DNA of 64,000 nucleotides, taken from contig CAJQGR010000010.1 in the NCBI GenBank assembly GCA_905477785.1, positions 41,303 to 105,302 on the forward strand. The letters run 5' to 3'. Source of the stretch: an uncultured Hellea sp. (GTDB taxonomy: Bacteria > Pseudomonadota > Alphaproteobacteria > Caulobacterales > Maricaulaceae). The translations under genes were made by a program, and so were the position numbers. A model generated the notes under the pieces. That model did not search any database, was not told where the DNA came from, and was given only the letters and a program-made list of their open reading frames with translations. This document shows positions 10,008 through 20,108 of the stretch, piece after piece. Positions within the stretch are counted from its first letter, which is position 1, and the number at the start of each line of letters is the position of its first letter.

Positions 10008-10025
10008 ACTCTTCTTCTGAAGAGT
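10008..10025 (+). other. Intercistronic stem-loop between tonB and the TPR gene
   Basis: ACTCTTC-TTCT-GAAGAGT perfect 7-bp stem, no T tract. Confidence 0.5.
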
Positions 10026-10035
10026 AATTTGAAAA

Positions 10036-11547
10036 TTGGAGAAATTGATGATGGCTCTTTATCGGAAAAAGTCTTCACTTAAAAAACTTATAGCGGCAAC
10101 GGCTATAGCGCTCGTTTCAGCCACAACACTTCCTGTTTTGAGCGTATCTGGGTTTGCCTATGCGCAAGAAGTTACAGAGGGAAGGCAATTTTCTGCCAAA
10201 GCAGGCGAAGCTGTAAATGCAGCTCTTCAACTGATTAATAATGACCAGCACAAAGAGGCTTTAGTCGCTTTGAATGCTGTATTAGTTTTTCCAACACTTA
10301 ACCCATATGAGCGATCAACTATTTATCAAATGCAAGGCGCCAGCAATTATGAGTTAAATGACTATCCTGCTACAATTACCTCCTTTAGAAATGCTATTAA
10401 AGCAGGCGGTTTGTTACCCAACGAAATAAATAGTCTGCAAGTAAATATAGCTCAATTAATGATAGCTAATGGACAATATGCTGAAGGAGCTCAAGCTCTT
10501 GAGCGTTTTATTAATAGAACTGGGCAAGTTAAGCCTGCTTATATTGAAATGTTAACCCAAGCATGGGTGCAATCAGAAAACTATAAGAAAGCATTACCTT
10601 GGGCTGAGAAATGGTTCAAAGCCGCTCGCCCTAAAGAACGTAAGCATTTTGACTTAATGAACTTCTTATACAACAACTTAGGAATGCAAGCTCGCCAAGC
10701 TGATATCGTAAAGCAGATGATTAGTAGGTGGCCAGAAGACAAAAACCTTTGGGACGCTTGGGCTTCTATGCTGGCGAACGGAGGCCGAGAACAAGAAGCT
10801 TTTGAGGTTACTAAGATGTTGTATCTAGGTGGAGCACTAAATTCTGAGCAAGACTTAATGAAAGTTGTACAGTATTACTCTTTTTACGATATGCCATTTC
10901 AGGCGGCTGAGATTCTTGAAAAAGAAATGAATGCAAACCGAATATCAAGATCATCAGAAAAAATGGTTCAATTATCTTCTTTATTTCGTCAAGCACGTGA
11001 ATACAAACGAGCGATACCTATTTTAGAGAGCGCAGCTGCAAGTTCTGGTAAAGCTAAATTATATGCTGATTTGGGGGAAGCGCTTTATAATGAAGGGCAG
11101 TGTTTAAAAGCTGAAACAGCCTTTAAAAGTGCTATTAATAAAGGTTATGATGCTGGTAAATCTTGGATGTTAATTGCCACATGCCGTTATGAGGATACAC
11201 AAAAACAAGCAAGAATTAATTGTAAAATGTCTGAAGAAGAAAAGCGTTCAGCACCAATTACTAAATCACGTGAAAGCGCTATACAGGCATTTGAGCAAGT
11301 TCCAAGTTCATCACGCGAGGGAAGAAACGCTAAAAAATGGATTTCGTTCATAAAAGCAGAACGCCAAGCTGTTGAAAATCGATGTATTTTTGAAGCTAAC
11401 GTGGTTAAAGAGCTTTGCTTTGCAATTATTAAAGGTGCTTATGATAATGAGGTTTTTGTTGGAAGATTTGATCTCGATGATCCAAAGTGTGAGGCCTTTA
11501 AGGAAGAGTACGATTCCAAGTATCGTGTAAAAATAGTTGAAAGATAG
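10036..11547 (+). CDS. TPR-repeat protein of the TonB cluster
   Basis: Signal-peptide-like N-terminus and multiple TPR-like helices (YERSTIYQMQGASNYELNDYPATITSFRNAIKAG..). Confidence 0.82.
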   Translation: MEKLMMALYRKKSSLKKLIAATAIALVSATTLPVLSVSGFAYAQEVTEGRQFSAKAGEAVNAALQLINNDQHKEALVALNAVLVFPTLNPYERSTIYQMQGASNYELNDYPATITSFRNAIKAGGLLPNEINSLQVNIAQLMIANGQYAEGAQALERFINRTGQVKPAYIEMLTQAWVQSENYKKALPWAEKWFKAARPKERKHFDLMNFLYNNLGMQARQADIVKQMISRWPEDKNLWDAWASMLANGGREQEAFEVTKMLYLGGALNSEQDLMKVVQYYSFYDMPFQAAEILEKEMNANRISRSSEKMVQLSSLFRQAREYKRAIPILESAAASSGKAKLYADLGEALYNEGQCLKAETAFKSAINKGYDAGKSWMLIATCRYEDTQKQARINCKMSEEEKRSAPITKSRESAIQAFEQVPSSSREGRNAKKWISFIKAERQAVENRCIFEANVVKELCFAIIKGAYDNEVFVGRFDLDDPKCEAFKEEYDSKYRVKIVER

Positions 11548-11580
11548 TAATTAGGTATTATTTTTGTTGTTTTTTTGGTT

Positions 11581-13686
11581 CTATAAAATAGAAATTATAA
11601 AGGCATATTCTAGCGAAACTTCTTTGAGCGAATCATATCTTCCTGATTGGCCTTGATGCCCTGAATCCATATTTATTTTTAGTAGGATGGGGGAATTACC
11701 TTGCTGATTTTCACGCAGTATAGCTGCCCACTTTGCGGGCTCCCAATAAGTAACCCTGGGATCGGTTAGTCCGCCAGTAATTAGTATGGGAGGATAATCA
11801 TTTTTAACTACATTTTCGTAGGGCGAATAAGCTGCAATGCAATCATAGTCTTCGGAATTAACCAATGGATTACCCCATTCAGGCCATTCTGGCGGTGTTA
11901 ATGGAAGTTCACTATCTGACATTGTATTGAGTACGTCTACAAAAGGTACGGCTGCTACAGCTCCGGCAAACAACTCAGGAGCTTGGTTAATGGCTGCTCC
12001 TACAAGCAGACCACCAGCAGAGCCTCCATATGCGCAAATTATACCGGGTGAGGTATATTTTTTCTCACAAAGCCCTTTTCCGACATCTATATAGTCATTA
12101 AAGGTATTCTTTTTTTTCTGAAGCTTTCCATCTAGGTACCATTGATAACCCTTAGACATCCCTCCTCTAATGTGAGCAATTGCATATGTAATACCACGAT
12201 CAACTAGGGGTAGTATTGAAGTTCTAAAGCTAGCTGGTATTGTAATACCGTATGAACCATACCCGTACAGTAAAAGTGGTGAATTACCATCTTGAATAAA
12301 GCTCGAATTGTAGAGAAGAGTAACTGGAATATTAGAACCATCTCTCGCTTTTATGTCAATTCTTTCACATTTATAATCAGTCGTTGTGTGCCCACTTGGA
12401 ACTTTCTGAGTTTTCAGTAGAGCTCTTTTATGAGTCTGCATATTATAATCATATATTTGGTTGGGTGTAGTGGGTGAAGAATATGAATACCGAAGATATT
12501 GAGTTCTATATTCATACCCCGGTAAAAGACTTATACTATAAGCCTGTTCATCGAAATTGATTACTTTTTCTGAGCTATCTTCTAGGTTTCTAATTATGAT
12601 TTTTGGGAGAGCATTTTCTCTGACTAGTCTAACCAAGTAATTTGAAAAAGTTATTAATTCTAAAATCAATGTTCCAGGCTGATGAGGTATAACTATATTC
12701 CAATTTTTGCAATCTAGTTCGTTGATGCTTGTTTGCATAACTGCAAAATCTGTAGAGTTATTATAATTTGTTAGTATATATAAACTTTCATTATGATCGT
12801 GAATGCTATATTCATGACCTAGGGATCGTTTATTAATACAAACTGGCTTATCGTAAGGTTTATTTGAAGGGATTACCCATACTTCATTAGTAGTGTGGTT
12901 GTGAATATTAATTTTAATATAATTGCCACTATCTGTCTCTCCTACGGATACAAAAAAACTAGGGTCTTTTTCAAGATAAACTAACTTTGGTTTATCTGAT
13001 AAATCATGGATATTTTTGGCATAGACAGCGCAAGGTCTTTGGTTGTTATCACGCTCAACCCAAAATAGAATATTATTATCTTTAGCCCATTGAATTTCCC
13101 CGTTACTATTTATTATTTTTGTAGTGTGAGCCTCACCAAGCATAGGCTTAATAAATATTTCATAGTTTTCCGCCCCTGATCCATCAACTGCATAAGCTAA
13201 CCATTCATGATTTTTACTATGGGCTATGTCGCCAATGTCAAAATAAGATGGGTAAGATTTTGAAAGTTTTTCTGCATCAAGTATTATTTGTGGTTGATTT
13301 AATACTTCTCTAGTTGCTTGATTAATTGGAAAGCGCTGGTAGATGCCATGTTCATGATTAACTTCGTATTTGTGATTATATGCATATTTGTAATCTGGAG
13401 ATGGTACCGTTGCGGTGTTTGGCTCTAAACGACCTTTCATTTCTTGAAGTAGTTTTTCCCTAAGAGGTTTTAAGTCTTCCAGTACCTGTTCAGTATAAAG
13501 GTTTTCTTTCAATAAGTGTTTATTTATTTCAGGGTTTAATTTAGACGTATTTGTCATTACGTCTTGCCAGTTATCGTCTTTAAGCCAGCTATAATTATCA
13601 TATCTAGTTTTATTTAACTGTTTTATAGTTTTTCGGACTTTTTTTGTAATTGGTGGCGAAACATTCGTTCTTAAATTTTTTAACAT
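11581..13686 (-). CDS. ptrB: S9-family oligopeptidase B (protease II)
   Basis: beta-propeller N-domain; catalytic region GGSAGGLLVGAAINQAPELFAGAVAAVPFVDVLNTM, HIRGGMSKGYQWYLDGK; C-terminal GHQGQSGRY. Confidence 0.9.
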   Translation of the reverse strand: MLKNLRTNVSPPITKKVRKTIKQLNKTRYDNYSWLKDDNWQDVMTNTSKLNPEINKHLLKENLYTEQVLEDLKPLREKLLQEMKGRLEPNTATVPSPDYKYAYNHKYEVNHEHGIYQRFPINQATREVLNQPQIILDAEKLSKSYPSYFDIGDIAHSKNHEWLAYAVDGSGAENYEIFIKPMLGEAHTTKIINSNGEIQWAKDNNILFWVERDNNQRPCAVYAKNIHDLSDKPKLVYLEKDPSFFVSVGETDSGNYIKINIHNHTTNEVWVIPSNKPYDKPVCINKRSLGHEYSIHDHNESLYILTNYNNSTDFAVMQTSINELDCKNWNIVIPHQPGTLILELITFSNYLVRLVRENALPKIIIRNLEDSSEKVINFDEQAYSISLLPGYEYRTQYLRYSYSSPTTPNQIYDYNMQTHKRALLKTQKVPSGHTTTDYKCERIDIKARDGSNIPVTLLYNSSFIQDGNSPLLLYGYGSYGITIPASFRTSILPLVDRGITYAIAHIRGGMSKGYQWYLDGKLQKKKNTFNDYIDVGKGLCEKKYTSPGIICAYGGSAGGLLVGAAINQAPELFAGAVAAVPFVDVLNTMSDSELPLTPPEWPEWGNPLVNSEDYDCIAAYSPYENVVKNDYPPILITGGLTDPRVTYWEPAKWAAILRENQQGNSPILLKINMDSGHQGQSGRYDSLKEVSLEYAFIISIL

Positions 13687-13894
13687 TATAATGATTTAAA
13701 CTGATGCAGAAAAACAGGCAAGGATTGCTTTCAAATAAGGTTTAAAAATGTGTTAAGATAATCAATTGAACTATAATCAAGTATATGCACAAATTTTTTG
13801 GATAATTTATTTTTTTTTGTTCTATTTTACTTCCACTTGAGAGATGACATGTTTATGTAGTAAAAGTATTATTCATTTGAACGGAGCATTTTTA

Positions 13895-14383
13895 ATGCGT
13901 CATGCATCTCTTTTGACACTGGCTATGGCGGCGACTTGGCTTATGCTCTCAGGTTATTTCATTGGCATGATTTTAACTTTTGGCTTTATCTCAATAATCT
14001 TGGTGGTGTGGATGACTAAAAGATTATCTATTCTCGATAATGAAAGTGTTCCATATTTAAATATATTAAAGACATGTAAATATTACATATGGTTATTTAT
14101 AGAAATAGTTAAGGCCAATATTCAAGTAGTAAAAGCTGTGATAGGTCCTAATGCGGAAATTAGCCCTTCATTAATAAAAATACCTATGCATACTGATATT
14201 GATATAGCTCAAACAATGTTTGCAAACTCTATTACACTTACGCCGGGAACGGTAAGCGTAGATGTTCAAAAAGACCATATTTTGGTTCATGCTTTATTGA
14301 AGGAAATGAGTAAACCAGAAGATTTTTATGAAATGCATTGTCGTTCAGCAAAAGCTGTAAGCATTGACTTGAAAGACAACTAA
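13895..14383 (+). CDS. mnhE: Na+/H+ antiporter subunit E (Mrp/Mnh type)
   Basis: NSITLTPGTVSVDVQKDHILVHAL typical of MnhE; start moved from 13844 to the internal ATG. Confidence 0.85.
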   Translation: MRHASLLTLAMAATWLMLSGYFIGMILTFGFISIILVVWMTKRLSILDNESVPYLNILKTCKYYIWLFIEIVKANIQVVKAVIGPNAEISPSLIKIPMHTDIDIAQTMFANSITLTPGTVSVDVQKDHILVHALLKEMSKPEDFYEMHCRSAKAVSIDLKDN

Positions 14384-14695
14384 ATGGTCACATTTTTAGA
14401 ATACTTTAACCTAGGTGCTGCATTTTTTATTATCATATGTATGGTATTAATGTTAGGCCGTTTATTGGGTGGACCAACATTATATGATAGGTTATTGGCG
14501 GTAAACTCTTTTGGCACTAAGACTATAATATTTCTCTGTATTTTTTGTTTTATCATCAATAGGCCAGATGGCTTAGATATCGCTTTATTATATGCCCTGA
14601 TGAATTTCATAGCAACAATTGCTGTTTTGAAGTTTTTTAATTATCGTTGTCTTGGTGTTCCTTTAATAAAAGAGCAGATAGAGGCGGAGGAATGA
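14384..14695 (+). CDS. mnhF: Antiporter subunit F (Mrp/Mnh type)
   Basis: RLLGGPTLYDRLLAVNSFGTKTII..DIALLYALMNFIATIAVLKF. Confidence 0.87.
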   Translation: MVTFLEYFNLGAAFFIIICMVLMLGRLLGGPTLYDRLLAVNSFGTKTIIFLCIFCFIINRPDGLDIALLYALMNFIATIAVLKFFNYRCLGVPLIKEQIEAEE

Positions 14696-15081
14696 TAATT
14701 GCTTTTCTTTCAGCAGTTGTTCTAGATAGTAATTTAGTTTGGACCGAAATACTTCAAATTTGTCTTTCCTGCCTGGCTATAGCTTCAGGACTATTTTTTG
14801 TATTGGCTGGATCAATAGGTGTTCTTAGGTTTCCAGATTTTTATACTCGATTGCATGCTGCTGGAATGACAGATACTTTAGGAGCTGAATTAATATTAAT
14901 TGGATTAATTCTTCAATCAGGGTTTACTCAAACGAGTTTAAAGCTTTTGATGATAGGTTTCTTTCTATTATTAACAAGTCCCACTGCTACTCATGCGATA
15001 GCACATTCAGCTCATACAGCTAATCTTAAGCCCAAGCTAGGAAAGCATAGTTTTTCTAAAGTCCAGAGGGATAGATCGTGA
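14692..15081 (+). CDS. mnhG: Antiporter subunit G (Mrp/Mnh type)
   Basis: LAGSIGVLRFPDFYTRLHAAGMTDTLGAELILIGLI; start at internal ATG overlapping mnhF stop. Confidence 0.88.
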   Translation: MIIAFLSAVVLDSNLVWTEILQICLSCLAIASGLFFVLAGSIGVLRFPDFYTRLHAAGMTDTLGAELILIGLILQSGFTQTSLKLLMIGFFLLLTSPTATHAIAHSAHTANLKPKLGKHSFSKVQRDRS

Positions 15082-15818
15082 TGCTGTTATCTTATGTTGT
15101 ATCTCCAACCATAATTCTTGATGTAGCCTTAATGGCAATTTTGATAATAGTTGCTTTTTCAATAGTTAGAATGCGTAGTTTATTTGCTATAGTTATGCTT
15201 CAGGGCGTTTACTCTTTAGTTTCAGCTGCTTGGTTTGTATCTTTGGATGCAGTTGATGTTGCATTCACTGAAGCTGCAGTAGGCGCTGGGGTTTCTACTG
15301 TATTAATGTTGGCCGCAATGTTGTTGGCGAATAGAAAGTCAGACCCCGTCCCTATTTCTAAACAAATTGCCCCTTTATTGGTCGTTCTAATTGCTGGTTT
15401 AGCGATGTTTTATGCAATTGGAGATATGCCGGCTTATGGTGATGTAAATTCACCTGCTAACACAGGTGTTGGGATGGACTATATTGAGCGAACTACCAAA
15501 GAAATTCACATTCCTAATGTTGTTACCGCTGTTTTAGCAAGTTATCGAGGTTATGATACATTTGGAGAGGCAGTAGTTATTTTTTCTGCAGGATTAGGTG
15601 TCCTTTTATTACTTGGTCTTAACGGAAACGCAGGCCGGTGGACAGCAAGACCTACTGGTAGGCAGATATACCCGCCAATAGCTCCGTCTGCTAATTCACG
15701 ATTGATCGCTTCACGTGATAATATTAAATTATCAAAAGGTTCTATAATTGAAAAACCTTCTTCTGTTAACTTGAGAAAGAGTAAAAATAATCGTCTTAAA
15801 GATAAAGGTAATAATTGA
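15078..15818 (+). CDS. Mrp/Mbh-type subunit with DUF4040 (MbhD-like) region
   Basis: AFSIVRMRSLFAIVMLQGVYSLVSAAWFVSLDAVDVAFTEAAVGAGVSTVLMLAAM. Confidence 0.78.
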   Translation: MMLLSYVVSPTIILDVALMAILIIVAFSIVRMRSLFAIVMLQGVYSLVSAAWFVSLDAVDVAFTEAAVGAGVSTVLMLAAMLLANRKSDPVPISKQIAPLLVVLIAGLAMFYAIGDMPAYGDVNSPANTGVGMDYIERTTKEIHIPNVVTAVLASYRGYDTFGEAVVIFSAGLGVLLLLGLNGNAGRWTARPTGRQIYPPIAPSANSRLIASRDNIKLSKGSIIEKPSSVNLRKSKNNRLKDKGNN

Positions 15819-16258
15819 TGCACGATCCGCATGTAATTTTGAAAGTTATAAGTAAGTTTTTAGTGCCATTTATTGCATTGTTTGCTTTTTATGTTCAGTT
15901 CCATGGTGATTTCGGTCCAGGAGGAGGCTTTCAAGCTGGAGTTATACTTGCTGCTGCTGTAATATTATATGCATTAATATTTGGTCTTGATGCAGCAAAG
16001 AAAGCATTCCCGCCTAGTTGGATAAGGATAGGTATGTCATTGGGTGTTTTGCTTTATGGCGGCACTGGAGTTCTTACTTGGATTTTAGGGGGTGACTTTT
16101 TATCTTATGGAGTACTAGCCCATGATCCAACACATGGACAGCATTATGGAATAATAGCAGTAGAGCTTGGTGTTTTATGCTCTGTGACTACTGTGATGAT
16201 AGCAATTTTTTATGCATTTGGTTCGAGGCAACCTGAAGTAAATGAGGATAATTGGTAA
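15818..16258 (+). CDS. mnhB: Antiporter subunit B (Mrp/Mnh type)
   Basis: ALFAFYVQFHGDFGPGGGFQAGVILAAAVILYALIFG; HYGIIAVELGVLCSVTTVMI. Confidence 0.88.
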   Translation: MHDPHVILKVISKFLVPFIALFAFYVQFHGDFGPGGGFQAGVILAAAVILYALIFGLDAAKKAFPPSWIRIGMSLGVLLYGGTGVLTWILGGDFLSYGVLAHDPTHGQHYGIIAVELGVLCSVTTVMIAIFYAFGSRQPEVNEDNW

Positions 16259-16719
16259 TGCTTTCTACTGTACTTGATCAATATAATTATGCAGTTGTCA
16301 TAATTCTGATGATGACTGGTCTTTATGTAGTTTTTGCGAGCAGAAATTTAATAAAAAAACTTGTTGGGTTGTCTATTTTCCAAACCTCTGTTTTTTTACT
16401 TTACATAACGATTGGAAAAGTATCAGGAGGACAACCTCCTATTGTGGAAAGTCATGGCTCTGATCATGGTAATTTAGAAATTCCACTTGTTGCTTCAATC
16501 AGCGAGATTGATTCTGTAATTCAATCAAGTTCTGAAGTATTATACTCTAATCCGTTACCACATGTTTTAATTCTAACGGCAATCGTTGTAGGTGTTGCCA
16601 CATTGGCAATAGGTTTGTCACTAGTAGTTCGTATACGAGAAGTTTATGGTACTATTGAAGAAGATAAAATAGAGGAATTTGATCGAATTTATTATAAAGA
16701 AATATTGGAAGGGCAATGA
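16258..16719 (+). CDS. mnhC: Antiporter subunit C (NuoK-like)
   Basis: MMTGLYVVFASRNLIKKLVGLSIFQTSVFLLYI; PLPHVLILTAIVVGVATLAIGLSLVVRI. Confidence 0.87.
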   Translation: MLSTVLDQYNYAVVIILMMTGLYVVFASRNLIKKLVGLSIFQTSVFLLYITIGKVSGGQPPIVESHGSDHGNLEIPLVASISEIDSVIQSSSEVLYSNPLPHVLILTAIVVGVATLAIGLSLVVRIREVYGTIEEDKIEEFDRIYYKEILEGQ

Positions 16720-18254
16720 ACTTAATGTCCATATTTTCACAATGGATTATTGAACAAGGTCCTGCTTTTTTAATTGTCCTTCCACTATTAATGGGTGCAG
16801 TCACGGCGGTAATACCAAATAAAGGTATGGCATGGTGGATAACATTTTTCGTAACAATAATTTGTACATATACTGCTTTTAGTCTTTTTCAGCATGTTTA
16901 TTTTGACAGCTTTTTGCTTTATACCATGGGTGGGTGGAATCCTCCTCACGGAATATCACTAATTGTTGATGGCTTAAGTGCTCCAATTTTACTTCTGATC
17001 TCTGTGATGGCAGTATTAACTGTTATTTATGCTTTACCTGCCTCAATTTCAGAAATTGAGCCAAAAAAGAGAGCCCCTTTTTACGCAGCTTTCTTGATAT
17101 GCTTTGCAGGTTTAATGGGAATGGTAATCACTGGTGATGCTTTTAATGTTTTCGTTTTTCTTGAAGTAAGTTCTATTAGCACTTATGCTCTTGTAGCGAT
17201 GGGTGCCGCGCGTGACAGGCGTTCTTTAGCAGCAGCTTATAATTACCTTATAATGGGTTCTATTGGTGCTACATTCTTTGTTATTGGGCTGGGTTTTCTG
17301 TTTATGGAAACAGGAACCTTAAATATGGCCGAGATGTCAGATATTTTATCTGAGCTTGATGGTGGCTCTCGTGTATCTAAAGTTGGCTATGGATTTATAA
17401 TAGTAGGCTTGGGGCTTAAGATTGCAATGTTCCCGCTTCATACTTGGTTACCACGTGCTTATGCATATGCTCCAACAAAAATTACAATTTTCCTGGCTTC
17501 GACAGCTACTAAAGCGGCTATTTATTTGTTACTCAGATTTACATTTACAGTATTTGATCCAAGTTTTGATTACATTGCTATTATGCTTAAGTACTTAATT
17601 ATGGGTGTTGCTATTGTGGGAATGGCCTTCGCATCGTTTCAAGCTATTTTTCAAAGTGATGTACGCAGAGTATTAGCTTATTCATCAGTTGCACAAGTGG
17701 GTTATATTTTGCTTGGTATTGGTATTGCCACATCCTCTGGCTTAGCAGCGGGCTATTTACACTTGCTTAACCACGCAGTTATCAAGGGCTGCTTATTTAT
17801 ATCAGTTGGTGCTTTTTGGTATCGTTTTGGCATTACTCGTGTAAATGATTTTTCTGGTTTATTTAAGACAATGCCTTTAACTATGGGAGCATTTACTCTG
17901 GGTGGTTTGTCATTAATAGGCGTTCCATTTACAGCTGGTTTTGTGTCAAAAGTTAAATTAATTCTAGCTGCTGCCGAACAAGATATGTGGTGGGCTGTAT
18001 TGGTTATCGTATTTAGTTCAGTTTTAGCTATTGTTTATATAGGTAGAATAATTTTATTTGCTTATTTTGGAACCCCACCAAAAATTAATGGTAGTATTTT
18101 AGTAAAAAATGAGGCGCCCTTAATGATGCTCTTTCCAATGTGGACGCTAGGATTAATGTCGATTGCTATCGGTGTAAATGCATTTGGAATAGGAGATAGT
18201 TTCGTTTCTGCCTCAGAGATTGCTGCATCTGTATTGCTTGGAGAAAGAGGTTAG
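16716..18254 (+). CDS. mnhD: Antiporter subunit D (NuoL/M/N-like)
   Basis: proton_antipo_M core: GDAFNVFVFLEVSSISTYALVAMG..MFPLHTWLPRAYAYAPTKITIFLAST. Confidence 0.88.
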   Translation: MNLMSIFSQWIIEQGPAFLIVLPLLMGAVTAVIPNKGMAWWITFFVTIICTYTAFSLFQHVYFDSFLLYTMGGWNPPHGISLIVDGLSAPILLLISVMAVLTVIYALPASISEIEPKKRAPFYAAFLICFAGLMGMVITGDAFNVFVFLEVSSISTYALVAMGAARDRRSLAAAYNYLIMGSIGATFFVIGLGFLFMETGTLNMAEMSDILSELDGGSRVSKVGYGFIIVGLGLKIAMFPLHTWLPRAYAYAPTKITIFLASTATKAAIYLLLRFTFTVFDPSFDYIAIMLKYLIMGVAIVGMAFASFQAIFQSDVRRVLAYSSVAQVGYILLGIGIATSSGLAAGYLHLLNHAVIKGCLFISVGAFWYRFGITRVNDFSGLFKTMPLTMGAFTLGGLSLIGVPFTAGFVSKVKLILAAAEQDMWWAVLVIVFSSVLAIVYIGRIILFAYFGTPPKINGSILVKNEAPLMMLFPMWTLGLMSIAIGVNAFGIGDSFVSASEIAASVLLGERG

Positions 18255-18255
18255 C

Positions 18256-19740
18256 ATGGAGTTTACTAATGAATTGGCATTGCTTCTACTTTTGTTAATT
18301 CCACTCATTGCTGGTGTATTAATACCTTTCTTTTCTGATCGTCCTAATTTCAGAGAGGCGATTACATTTTTAGCAGGCATACTGCTACTATTTGATGTAA
18401 TATATTTATTAAGTGTTATTAGCTCAGGGGTAAAACCAGAATTGCATTTGTTCACATTTGCTGGCAACTTTGATATTAGGCTAGAGCTAGAACCATTAGG
18501 AGCAATCTTTGCAGCAATTGCAAGTTCATTATGGATTATAAACTCTGTATTTACTTTAGGTTATATGCGGGGAAATAAAGAAAAAAACCAAACACGATTT
18601 TTTGCATTAGTCGCAATTGCTATTTTTGGTACTATGGGGATAGCAGCTTCTGCTAACTTAATAACATTATTTATATTTTATGAAGCTTTAACAATCTCAA
18701 CATTTCCTTTGGTTACTCACAAGGGTGATGCGAAAGCAAAGCGTGGAGGTACAATATATGCTTTAGCTTTAATGGGATCATCATTAATGTTTTTACTTCC
18801 TGCAATACTTGGTACACATATAGTGGCGGGGCATTCGGACTTTACTATTGGTGGAATTTTTCCGACAGGTACAAGTATCTTCACTACATCTATTTTACTT
18901 TTATTATTTGTTTTTGGTATTGGTAAGGCAGCCTTAATGCCCATGCATTTTTGGTTACCTAACGCAATGGTAGCTCCTACCCCAGTTTCAGCACTTTTAC
19001 ACGCTGTAGCAGTTGTAAAGGCAGGTGTTTTTTCTGTCTTAAAAGTAATCATATTTATCTTCGGCGAGTCTGTAATGGCTGATATGAATATGAGCACTTG
19101 CCTATCTTGGGTGGCAGCCATAACAATTGTGCTTGCTTCAATTATTGCCTTAAGAAAAGATAATTTAAAAGCGAGGTTGGCTTATTCAACAGTTTCACAA
19201 CTCGCATATATTACATTTGGAGCGATGCTAGCCACGCCAGCTGCATTTATAGGTGGTGCGTTACAAATTATAATGCATGCTTGGGGTAAAATTACCCTAT
19301 TTATGTGTGCTGGTGCAATTTATACTATCTCACATAGAACAGAAATATCTAAACTGGATGGTCTAGGTAGAACCATGCCTTGGGTCTTCGGGGCTTTTCT
19401 AGTAGGCTCTATCTCAATTATAGGAATACCACCTATGGGCGGATCTTGGCCAAAATACTTTTTGATTGTAGGAGCCATTGAGAGTGGTAAGGGTATTTTG
19501 ACTGCTGCACTTGTATTGTCATCTATTCTAAATATTGTTTATCTAATCCCGATTTCTATCAGAGCTTTTATGAAGCCACCTAAAGATATTTCAATAGATA
19601 ATAGCTTAATAGAAGTACGAAAGAAAAATATTTGGGTAATAGTTCCGCCAGTGATCTCAGCTTCTGGAGCTTTCATTTTATTCTTTTATGTTGGAAGTAT
19701 TGTTGACTTCTTGCAGCCTGTAATTTCAGTAGGTGAATAG
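18256..19740 (+). CDS. Second NuoL/M/N-like proton-translocating antiporter subunit
   Basis: ANLITLFIFYEALTISTFPLVTHKGD..ALMPMHFWLPNAMVAPTPVSALLHAVAVVKAGVF. Confidence 0.86.
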   Translation: MEFTNELALLLLLLIPLIAGVLIPFFSDRPNFREAITFLAGILLLFDVIYLLSVISSGVKPELHLFTFAGNFDIRLELEPLGAIFAAIASSLWIINSVFTLGYMRGNKEKNQTRFFALVAIAIFGTMGIAASANLITLFIFYEALTISTFPLVTHKGDAKAKRGGTIYALALMGSSLMFLLPAILGTHIVAGHSDFTIGGIFPTGTSIFTTSILLLLFVFGIGKAALMPMHFWLPNAMVAPTPVSALLHAVAVVKAGVFSVLKVIIFIFGESVMADMNMSTCLSWVAAITIVLASIIALRKDNLKARLAYSTVSQLAYITFGAMLATPAAFIGGALQIIMHAWGKITLFMCAGAIYTISHRTEISKLDGLGRTMPWVFGAFLVGSISIIGIPPMGGSWPKYFLIVGAIESGKGILTAALVLSSILNIVYLIPISIRAFMKPPKDISIDNSLIEVRKKNIWVIVPPVISASGAFILFFYVGSIVDFLQPVISVGE

Positions 19741-19742
19741 TT

Positions 19743-20108
19743 ATGAGTTTAATTAAAAAATCAAGTCAGCAAGTCAAGCCTTTTGACAAAGAACGAGATA
19801 TTCACCCTTTTGCTATTCCTTTTCTTTGGTTGGGAAATAAGAAGGTAATAAAAAACTTTATATGGATACCGTTTTCCGGCTTAATATTAATGATTTTAAT
19901 CGGTCTTTTATATCCACAAAAACACCCTGCCCCTTGGGATGTAATACCAGGTTCTTGGGCTTTAATAGGATTTTTTTCTTATTGTTTAATAGTTTTATGT
20001 GCGAAACCCCTTACCTCGCTTTTGGCTCAGCCGGAGGATTATTATGGCGAAGGAGGGCTATTGGACCCTGAATTTTCTGTAGAAAATATGGTAGATGAAA
20101 ATGATTGA
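19743..20108 (+). CDS. Small membrane protein within the antiporter operon
   Basis: 121 aa, two predicted TM helices, flanked by and overlapping antiporter genes. Confidence 0.65.
   Translation: MSLIKKSSQQVKPFDKERDIHPFAIPFLWLGNKKVIKNFIWIPFSGLILMILIGLLYPQKHPAPWDVIPGSWALIGFFSYCLIVLCAKPLTSLLAQPEDYYGEGGLLDPEFSVENMVDEND

Noticed and set aside
18717-19121. 134 aa minus-strand ORF
   Set aside because: Antisense to the second antiporter subunit; no independent support.
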